Made by a program: the position numbers and the translations under genes. Of a DNA stretch of 64,000 bases, positions 22,566 to 31,975 are shown one piece after another; position 1 is the stretch's first letter; each line of letters opens with the position of its first letter. The stretch is from Gnetum montanum (Eukaryota; Streptophyta; Gnetopsida; Gnetales; Gnetaceae): positions 178,100 to 242,099 of the forward strand of contig MNCI01018990.1 in NCBI GenBank assembly GCA_015680685.1. The letters are read 5' to 3'. The notes under the pieces were generated by a model, which saw only the letters and a program-made list of their open reading frames with translations, did no database searches and was not told the origin of the DNA.

Positions 22566-22905
22566 CATCCATTGAGGTGGTAGTTACACTAGCTTGTCTT
22601 AGCTCTAGGAAAGGTTTCACTTGTTGGGTGTTAACCAACTACTTTCTGTGTAGCCTCTCAAGTTTGTAGATTAACATGGCCCCATAGGGAAAGGTTTGAT
22701 CAATCATATGTGGTCCCTCCCATAATGTTTGGAACTTTGTCTTCTAGGGTACATGTGTGAGGTTCCAGTAGAGAACCTTATATCTAGGTTGAAATTTCAC
22801 TTTTTGTATTTTGAGATCATGATGTTGCTTTTTGAATGCCTTGTGAATCTCATTCAAAGATAGGGCCACTAATTAGTTTTCATCTAGCATGTTGAGGTTG
22901 ATCAG
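22566..22905 (-). pseudogene. E3 pol, C-terminal end beyond the integrase core (left fragment)
   Basis: The - strand translation retains NTQQVKPFLELR, matching the extreme end of the E2 polyprotein. Upstream is a stretch matching the E4 integrase C-terminal region at 55990-56255. E2 is inserted at 22906, and the rest of E3 pol continues at 36001. Confidence 0.7.
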
Positions 22906-23795
22906 TGATGAAGTGTCATTTAGTCAATGTGTCGAGTATACATGGCCGCATCGACATGGGCCCGTCAACGTAGCCTCCCTGGGTCGACGTGGCCCCGTTT
23001 ACATAGCCACCTTTCCCGACCTATAAATAAGAGGGCCTTCCACCTCATTTACGCATCTTTTTGGGTAGTTATAGTGAAGCTCTTGCAGTTTGTTCCTGCA
23101 AGAGATAGAATATTTTCCAAGTGCTCGCAGTAGGTGTAAGAAAAGTGATCGGCTCTTTATTCAAGCATTGATGTATCTGAGCCCATTGGCATGATAGCAA
23201 TAAAGACGAACTATTCAAGCATTCCTTGCAGCAATTGGACTTAGTTATTTTATGCATTCAATAGTTTAATCTATTTATGCTTTATTAGTTACTTGTTAAT
23301 TACTTATGTTTTCGTTATTATAATTTTAATCGCTATTGTTTATTCGTAATTCGTTAAGGCCATAAGTACCACCATCTCGAACATAATCCAAATGCTTGGT
23401 AATCCTAGTGACGCTTAATGTCTGGTAACCTAGAAGCGTTAGGAGATGCTCAAAATGTGCTCGGAAGATGGGAACGGATACTTATGTTAGGAATGGTTAA
23501 GATTTAGATTAGGATAATTTTAGATTAATTAATATTCTATCCTTATTTTCCAAGATAATTAGTCGCCAAAATATAATTAAAAAGATATAAAAATCATTAG
23601 CCTTAATCTCACTTAACTAATGTAAACTAAACTTCACAAGTCAGATTAGGATGACAACGACCGTTCTAATCCAAGGTTTCACTGGTTAGAAGTCTAGTGT
23701 ATGTTAAGTGCTTACAGTCTATAGATTTCGATTGAGTCGTGCGTGAATGCACGTGATTTGTATGGTTGGGCATAGGGATACCTAGCCGCTCATCA
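22906..23795 (+). repeat. E2 5' LTR (890 bp)
   Basis: It starts TGATGAAGTGTCATTTAG and ends CTAGCCGCTCATCA. U3 has short repeats of the type GTCGACGTGGCC just before the TATA box CTATAAATAA (23021). AATAAA at 23199-23204 is the poly(A) signal. U5 has paired TGGTAAYCC motifs and the conserved GTATGGTTGG end. Confidence 0.93.
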
Positions 23796-23796
23796 T

Positions 23797-23814
23797 TGGC
23801 ACCATTGTCGGGGA
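23797..23814 (+). promoter_or_regulatory. E2 primer-binding site
   Basis: TGGCACCATTGTCGGGGA begins one base after the 5' LTR. From memory of plant tRNA-Asp, whose complement reads TGGCGCCGTTGCCGGGGA, it matches at 15 of 18 positions. The mismatches are the kind left by C-to-T and G-to-A decay. Athila elements typically use this primer. Confidence 0.75.
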
Positions 23815-23961
23815 CTGTTAGTCCTACATGCATCATCTGACCTTAGTGAAATTATCATTTAAGTCATTGGACAGGACCCAGGGTAGAAATATTTACACAT
23901 GCTAGGCGAATTTAAGCAAATAGTAAGGTACACCGATTATATGGACCATCTAATGTCCAAT

Positions 23962-26370
23962 ATGTCTTCTCATAGGAGAGAAGTATTCGAACCACCGGTG
24001 CCACAAGAATGTTGAGTCGTGTACAAACATCCTGATGAATATGTCCCTGATTTCACATTCATCCTGCATCAGGATGAGCATCTCCGATGGTGGGACATGG
24101 AGGGCAGACTGGGCATCTAGGATAGGGTGGTGGAGTATGTCATGGAGGACCATGACTACTGGGACTATCGTCCTACGGAGGCTCAAAGGAAAAGAGATCA
24201 GCAGTAGGCAGAGAGATATGAATAGGAAAAGGGGAAACAATTCACCAACCCCTTATTCTTGCAAGGGCTGTAAGACAATGGGGATCCCGTCTTTCATGAT
24301 ACCCATTCAACTTAACTTCCCCTGGGGTAGTAGTTCATCTAGTCAATCATTTAGAACAATCCTTTAAGTGACCACGATCCTCAAGGGGATGGAGGGTCAT
24401 GCAACAAGACTAGGTTGGATGAACGAGGCCATCATCAGGGTAGATGGGGAGATCACTGCAGGAGCGGTGGTGATGCCTCTGCTTCTTCTCCATCCTCCCC
24501 TTCTCCTGCACCTTCCTCCAACTCAGGCTTTGAGCGTAACAGGGGAAGGCTGGAGAGAAAGGACGGTAGTAAACAGGTTTGGAAGGGGCAACGTGAGGAA
24601 GCACGTGACCAATCGCTTGATGCTTGCTAGCAGGAAGGGTAGCCAGAATTGTCATAGACGTCATGGTCCCGAACAGGACTATGATTCAGACAAGCCGTTG
24701 TTAGCTACTCGGAGCATGCTCCAGATTAAAGAGGCAGTTCACATTCCAAGTAGGCACATAAAGGATAGTCGGATCAAATGAGTTGATATGAACAACATCC
24801 CCAGATTTGAAGGGGGATACAACTGTGATATGCAGACCCACCTGCAGGGGTTCCATGATGCCTACACCCTGCAAAAAATTGACAATAATTGGTAATGGTT
24901 GAAGCTGTTCCCTCGCACGCTCATCAAAGAAGCTGAAAGTTGGTATCGGTCCTTGGAGCTAGAATCAATCAGAAGATGGAGTACGACGCTTGAAATCTTC
25001 AATGAAAAATATCAAACGTACTCTAGAGTGGAAAATCTGAGAAGGTAGATCCAAGGTTGGAAACAAGGAAATCATGAACCCTTGGATGCCACCATGAGTA
25101 GGTATTACTCATTGTTACATCGGTGCCCTAGTCATGGTTACTCTCAGCGGGCACAACTTCGCCATGTCATTGATGGGATTCATTTTGAAATGCAAAAAAC
25201 CCTGGGCGTGTACGCCAAGGGACGACTGTCGAAGCTAAGGGCCCATTAGTTGCAATGCCTCATTGATTAGGTGGCCAAGGAAGAAGGAGAACTTAAGAAA
25301 AAGGAGAGTCCAGAAGAATTCAACTGGAACCCTTCCCTCAGAAAGAGGAAGGTCTGATTTTGTGATGAGGAGGATGAGTCACCACTGGAAGTAGCGGTGA
25401 ATCGGAAGACTTTGTCATTACAAAAGTTTGCATTTGAAATATCGGCAAAGGTGGATAAAATATGGGACTCTTTGGACGAGAAATTTCAAAGTGTATTGAA
25501 AATTGCAGAAGAGTCCAAAGAATAGGGTAGTGACTATGATCGGTGTAGGAAGAAGGGAGCTGAACATGCCCTACATAAGGGTAAGGGAAAAGTTGTTGTA
25601 GCAGAGTAGGTTACAGACTCTAACACTGAGGAGGACGATGGATGTGGTGTATGCTAATATGAGCATCCTAAGGGATGTTGTCCTGTGGTGTCACACCTTC
25701 AAGAGTCTAGGGTGTATGCCTTGAACCCTTGTTTGGCGCAGTGGCAGACACCCTAAAGGTTGCCTTATCCACAAGGTAACCCCAGGTGATTCCACCAACA
25801 GCAGCAAGGATATTATCTGAGTGGAATGCCCCCACAACCGTATGAATACTTCCAACAGTGGCAACAATCACAAGCATGGGAGATGCCACCTCCAAGGCAA
25901 CAGTACCCTTACAAGTAGTCAGATCCTTATGGGTACTATGTTCAGCAACTGGTCTCTCCAAGAGACTCTTCCAATCATGCAGCCTTTCCCAGTTACTACT
26001 ATCCCGCTGAATATTTTAGACATCCATCTCCATCACCCAGGGGGACAAATCCACATCTCTTCTATCCTCTGTCACCTTCTTCTGTCACTCCTCCACACCA
26101 TCCCACTCAGTTTCCACCTACTCCATCCATGCAGGGAGAAATACTGTCATAGCCACAACAAAGAAACGCTATGAGGGCTGTTAACTTACGATCGGGACCT
26201 CAGCCAAGTGGACCGGAACCTAAACAACGCAAACATCCTTTTTTCTGGCCCAATAATCTGAACACACCCTCACCTATGCCTGTGGCCAGTGCCTCCAAAC
26301 CTACCAATGCCTCTACCATCATACCGCCTGAGCAGTCCTCCGCTTTGCCACACTCAAACATCTAGACGAT
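23962..26370 (+). pseudogene. E2 gag (capsid and nucleocapsid), decayed
   Basis: The start ATG at 23962 gives MSSHRREVFEPPVPQE, which lines up with the E3 gag start MSSSSHRHKDV...IPQE. A shared DFTFILHQDE block follows. The capsid core retains DMNNIPRFEGGYN, HLQGFHDAYTLQ, LKLFPRTLI, FNEKYQTYSRV and HEPLDATMSRYYSLLHRCP, the retrotransposon Gag signature. A knuckle of the form C-x2-C-x3-H-x4-C (CGVC, a stop, then YEHPKGC) stands near 25640. A Gln/Pro-rich tail follows. About fifteen in-frame stops, mostly TAG, with some TAA and TGA, break it. Confidence 0.8.
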
Positions 26371-27110
26371 CATGCTCACACATGCTATGACTGACTGGAT
26401 CAAAGTAGGTTCTCTTCCCCGAAAATTGAAAGATTCGAGAAGCCCCCTAATCTATCTTCAGGTGGCTGGGAATGAGCCGTGCAAAGCTCTTCTAGACTCA
26501 GGGTTAGGGGTCAATTTGATCTCTCATGATAGAACTTGTCCCCGCTAAAGAAGAGCAACATCCAGCTCAAGTTAGCAGACCAGTCCATCACTGTTCCCTT
26601 GGGTTTGGTGGAAGACATTGTGACCACCGTTTGTGGGTGGTCCTACCCTGCTAATTTTTTGGTCATCCATGTCGAGAACTGTAAGGGGAACTTCCCAATC
26701 ATCATGGGAAGAGCCTGGCTAAGCATGGTGGACGCACGACTAGGACTCCAAGATCTATCCCTAGAAATTTCAAAGGAAAATCCTTTCGGGAAGATCAAGA
26801 AGAAAAGAGTTCCATGCATCGCATACAGTGACTTAGGGTGCAACTGTGTGTAGCAGTTATGGTCTGCTAAGCGGATATCCATTCAGGCATGCAATCGGTG
26901 TACCAAGGAATCATCTATTCAACAGTGCCTATACGTAGCAGCCACTAACCAAGAAGGCACCCAGTGGCTGACAGCTGATCCTACTAGCAGCACATTGTGC
27001 ATGGAACTGTCTAAGGGGCTAGTGCAAGCCTATGTTGACAACATGGATGAGATGGAGTAGATTCATCAATAGATTTCCATTGTTGATGACCAAGATGACT
27101 GGGGAACGCT
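26371..27110 (+). pseudogene. E2 aspartic protease region, decayed
   Basis: LIYLQVAGNEPCKALLDSG carries the catalytic D-S-G triad near 26490, followed by VNLIS. Downstream are KLADQSITVPLGLVEDIV and GNFPIIMGRAWLS, the usual second half of gypsy proteases. The enzyme would cut the Gag-Pol polyprotein. Stops at about 26535 and 26850 break it. Confidence 0.75.
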
Positions 27111-28110
27111 ACAAATCCTTGAGAACTTCAAACAAGAGCCCCTTGAGTTAAAGCCTTTACCGGCTCACTTAGAGTATGTGTTTTTGCAAAATGGCAAGAC
27201 AGTAATCATTAATGCCACTCTTGCTCCAGAACAGAAGAAGAAGTTGCTGGTGATGATGAACAAATGGGTTGCTACATTCGCATGGTCATATCCTGAGTTG
27301 ACTGGAGTTGATCCCAGGGTCTGCCAGCACCAAATCTATCTTGACCCTTCCATGAAGCCACGATGATAGCCACAAAGACGGTTGAATCCAAAATTGAAGT
27401 AAATCATAAACGATGAAATCGAACAATTGCTCAATGCGAGATTCATCTATTTTGTCGCTGATAGTGAATGGGTTATCCCACTCATTATCGTACCCAAGAA
27501 AGGTGGCAAGTGGAGGGTCTGTATTGATTTTCGGTTGCTCAACATGGCGACCTTCAAGGATCACTTCCCACTCCCATTTGTGGACCAAGTGTTGGACACC
27601 ATCGCAGGACACTGATATTACAATTTTTTGGATGGTTATAGTGGTTATAACCAAATCCAAATAGCACTAGAGGACTAGGCCAAAACTACTTTCATGAGTC
27701 CATGGGGGACTTTTGCATATAAGAAGATGCCGTTTGATCTGTGCAATGCACCTACGATGTTCCAACACCTCATCCTACGCATCTTCCAACAACAAATCGA
27801 TAATGGTGTAGAAGTCTTCATGGATGACTTCTCCACCTATGGGACCACATTTGAGCAAGCCTTGGACCATCTAGAGCAGGTTCTAAAGAGGTGTGTAGAC
27901 ACCAATTTAAGGCTCAATTGGCAAAAGAGCCATTTGATGGTCCAAGAGGGCATTGTGTTGGGGCATCGCATCTCATCAACAGGGATCATCATAGACCCTA
28001 AAAAGATCAGGGTCATCCAAGGAATAACCCACCAACCAAGTACTGTCAAAGATGTTTGGTCATTCCTTGGACACACTGGTTACTACCGATGTTTCATAGA
28101 GCGCTTCTGA
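27111..28110 (+). pseudogene. E2 reverse transcriptase, decayed
   Basis: The domain runs from PLPAHLEYVFLQNGKT to the FLGHTGYYRCF thumb motif. Palm blocks seen are VPKKGGKWRVCIDFRLLN, DHFPLPFVDQVLD, FLDGYSGYNQI, TFMSPWGTFAYKKMPF and the active site VEVFMDDFSTYG near 27815. FMDDFS rather than YMDD or YIDD is typical of the Athila/Tat branch. Stops such as TAG in ED*AKTTF sit where Gln is expected. Confidence 0.88.
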
Positions 28111-28660
28111 AAGATAGCCAAGCCATTGGTAGAACTTACAAAGAAGGATGCTCCCTTCGTTTGGACCAAGGAATGCGAGTCTACATTCCAAGCGCTGAAA
28201 TAGAAACTCGTAGAAGCTCCAATTCTACGGGCACCTGATTGGTCCAGACCTTTTCACATTATGAAGGATGCCTCCAACTATGCCTTGGGAGCCATGCTTA
28301 CATAGTGTGACAATCAAAAACGTCCATATTATATCCACTGTGCAAGCCGTAGAATTGTGGGTGCACAGTTGAACTATACCACCATCGAGAAGGAGTTGAT
28401 GGCGGTGGTGTTCGCATTAGACAAATTCCAACACTATGTGCTTGGATATGAGGTGTTTGTGCACATAGACCACAATGCTATTTGGTTCCTGATGAACAAA
28501 CCAATGGTGAGCCCTCGCATAATCCGGTGGCTGATGATTCTTTAGGAGTTTGATCTTACCATGGTAGACAGAAAGGGGACTGAGAATGTGGTCACTGACC
28601 ACTTGTCTCAGTTACAATGGGATGACGCAGAAGAGGAGGAGCCCTTATCTGACTAGTTTC
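28111..28660 (+). pseudogene. E2 RNase H, decayed
   Basis: Recognisable blocks are PFHIMKDASNYALGAML (first acidic site), LNYTTIEKELMAVVFALDKF (ELMA), VFVHIDHNAIWFL (DH) and TENVVTDHLSQL (final AD-like site). It would remove the RNA strand during cDNA synthesis. Several TAG stops interrupt it. Confidence 0.8.
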
Positions 28661-28759
28661 CAGATGAACTCCTCTTCACAAGCACTATTAATCCTCAAGT
28701 ACCCAAGGAATCTCCTTGGTTCAACCACATCCTCACCTACCTTACAACCTAGAAGCTGC

Positions 28760-29945
28760 CAAAGGAGTGGAACCATTGGTAGAAATAGTAGTTTCTCCAT
28801 AAGGCCAAGCGTTTCATGGAAATCAACGACCACCTCTACAAGGTGTGCACAGATGGCTTGGTTCGATGGTGTGTCCCTGATGATGATACATTGCGCATCC
28901 TCCAAGATGCTTAGGAGGGCCCTTATGGAGGCCACTATGTTGGATGCCAAATGACCATTAAAATCCTGCTTGTAGGGTATTATTGGCATACACTTTTTAG
29001 GGACACACAATGGTTCACTCGCTCCTGCGATCGATGCCAAAGAATGGTGGGATGTTGGCATGGTTGGAGGGACCTCAATAGTGGATTTAGCCACTGGAGC
29101 CCTTCGACATCTGGGGTATCTACTTCATGGGGCCCATCACCCCCTTGTCAAATGGGAAAGCATACATCATCGTGGTTGTGGACTACTATACAAAGTGGGC
29201 AGAAGTGGCAGCCGTCATCGATTGTTCTTCCAATATCGCTGCACGATTTGTCCAACAACAAATCATTACTAGGCTTGGAGTGCCACGTGCACTCATTTCT
29301 GAGAATGGGACTCACTTCACAGGTGTCCTTTTTCGAAAACTCATGCAACGCTTAGGGGTAGCACATAAATTTACAACACCCTATCACCCCCAAGCCAATG
29401 GGCAGGCCGAAGTCACCAATAGGGAGATCACCAAGATCCTTACCCACACCATTAACAAATACAAGAGGGATTGGAGCACCAAGCTTAACGATGCCCTATG
29501 GGCCTATTGCTCCACTTGGAAACTTCCTGTAGGGTACTCTCCCTATGAGTTAGTGTACGGAAAGTTGCCAACACTTCCAATCCAAGCAGAACTCTAGACA
29601 CTATCCATAGCCAGTGACCTCGACCTCAACCTACCACTAGCACAACGTGAATGATTAATCAATTTAAGGGTGCTAGATGAGAACTGATTAGTGGCCCTAT
29701 TTTCAAATGAAACCCACAAGGCCTATAACAAGAAATGACATGATCTTAGAATTTAGAAGGTCACATTTCGATGTGGAGACAAGGTATTGTATTGGAACCC
29801 CTCACATGTATCCCAACCGACAAAGTTTTAGAAACTATGTGAGGGACCTTATATTGTCTCTGAAACCTTCCCATTCAGGGCCTTGCTCATCCACAAACCT
29901 GGGGATCTGACCAGAACACAGTTAGTCAAACGCCAATGATTAAAA
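28760..29945 (+). pseudogene. E2 integrase with GPY module, decayed
   Basis: The zinc region has GGHYVG and CDRCQR. The core retains VVVDYYTKWAEV (first Asp), ALISENGTHFTG where the second catalytic Asp is replaced by Glu, and PYHPQANGQAEVTNREI (third acid). The end has GPYIVSETFPF, the GPY/F module, and KPGDLTRTQLVKRQ. The Asp-to-Glu change and many stops mean it is inactive. Confidence 0.83.
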
Positions 29946-31975
29946 CCTTTTCGTGAGCTCCACACAACTAGTGCCACCACCTCATCATCAGCTGGTCGCC
30001 CTCGTTCCATTTTTTGTGTCTCCTCCTTTGCACCCAGTCATGCGGGAGACCATCATCCTTGTTGATCCATTCCCTACTCCCCTCACCATTTTATCATTTT
30101 TTGTTTTACAATTTTTTGTTTTACACTTCTTTGTTTTATCATTTTTTGTTTTACACTTCTTTGTTTTATCATTTTTTGTTTTACACTTATTATTTTACAC
30201 TTTTTTGTCTTTCACCATCGTTCATACATTTGCACATTCTTTGCACCTCTTTTCATTTTCTTTAATTATTTTTCATTTTTTGTGCTTGTCTATTTTTTCA
30301 CGTAATGGCAGACGTCATTGTATTGTTTGTAGACATTTGACATGGTCGATTTTTATTACGATGGGTACTGTAATAGTCTTCCTCATTATCTAGCTCCCAG
30401 AATTGCATGGTTGTCCTTCAATTTTATGTTGTTTTCACTTCATAAACTTGGTAGTGAGTCCACGACATTCGCCCATTCACCATTCCATGGTTTTCCTTTT
30501 ATTGCGAACATGTAACCCCTTCACTTAAAAACATTTTAATTAATGTGTGACTTGTGTAGTTCCCAGACTGAGGGATGACCCAATGGTTTGAATCAGGTGT
30601 GACTTCAAGGGGAATGCTTTATTTGTTGTTCTGTTTTGTTCCCTAGGTTGTCGATGTGTCCTCATGGATTTTCTCCCAGTCCAAGTCTCTTTCCACATAA
30701 GCTTTTGGGCAGTTCGACCTTTCATGGTGTGGTCCTCACTGAAAAAAATTCAAAAATTCAAAAAAAAAAAAGACCAAGAGAAGCAAAAACAAAATAAAAA
30801 AATAAAATGAGGATTCAAAGCACACCCCTTGGTCGAATGCATGCACACATGCATGGGTCTTTGCATGGTGTGGTTCCCCCACACAAAAGAAAAGAAAAAC
30901 GAATCACAGGGGAATTCAAATCACACCCCTTAGACCGCCTCTCACAGGCCATACGCTTTAGTTATGGGACTTCCTTGGTCTCCTCTAACATCATCCCATT
31001 TCACTTCCTTCTTCTCATGTTTCCTAGAGTGGTGGTTCTTTGTGGGGTCATTTTGGTTTTCCTTGGGGGATGGTCGGGACTTCGTTTATTGCTACAATGT
31101 CATTGAATGCAAATGGTTTTGGGTCTAACCTCAGGAAGGTTCTACTGGGTCACTTAACCATGATTGCACATGGGGTTTCATGTGGCCAACACTTGGACTT
31201 TCCATTCTCTCCTCTCCCTTTGTTCCCCCTCCTCTCCGTACTCACCTCACTGCCCTTTTTATGTTTTGTGTGTTCATCGTGTTTTCTGTAGGTCTCTCAT
31301 GCCTTGGCGGGTTCTCTTGGTTTGGATTCTTAAATGGCTAGCACTAATTCTTGGTGCTCGGGCCCACGGACCCTGGTGTCAAGGTATGTAGGGGCTACAA
31401 AGGCTATTGCCTGCTATGGGGAGAACCCACCTGCATATTTTTGGTTCCACCTGTTAAGCCTCCCATCCTTTGGATTTTTTGGTTGATTATTTTCCATGTC
31501 CCATCGTTCGATTTCATCCTCGTGGAGTTCTTTTTGCATCTTGTTCTCCAATTTTGTCTCTTTTTTGTGCCACATTACCTTCCTCATGTCCTCAACCATG
31601 ATCGAGCCTTTTTTGCACTTCAACCGCCTCAATTTGGGTTTTCAAATTCATCATTTCGGGTGTTTTATGGGTTGGTCAATGCTGGTCCACGGGTGAACAG
31701 TGTTGCATATACGGGGCCCCGTCGACACAGTGCCCAACCCCAATATATACCTCGTTGCACTTCTTCATTTTTCATCATTTGGAGTCCAAATTAAGGGGAG
31801 TTTTTTCCTTTTTTTCTGCCTACCCCTTCCCAACACACCTACATTCCATCGCATGTCCGCATCAACCTGTCCTTGCCCTTTTTACGCACCTGAAGGTATG
31901 CTCTCAGTCNAAGTATATATGGACCATCTTAAACTATTTATGAACAGTCTAACAGACGGTTATGTTTTATTGTAG
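29946..31975 (+). other. E2 spacer between pol and the third ORF
   Basis: This 2-kb stretch has no credible coding frame. It holds a low-complexity TTTTATCATTTTTTGTTTTA repeat near 30090-30215, hairpin-type repeats (30800-30960) and a block at 31330-31440 (GGGGAGAACCCACCTGCATA) shared with E3, E4 and E5. It ends in TTATGTTTTATTGTAG, a good splice acceptor, immediately before the third-ORF ATG. Confidence 0.7.
30090..30215 (+). repeat. T-rich tandem repeat in the E2 spacer
   Basis: Units built from TTTTATCATTTTTTG and TTTTACACTTCTTTG alternate about six times with small changes. A Phe-rich open frame across it is a by-product of the composition. Confidence 0.8.

Noticed and set aside
30014-30393. 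Open frames rich in Phe and Leu in the E2 spacer
   Set aside because: They come from the T-rich repeat at 30090-30215, and no other copy keeps such a frame.
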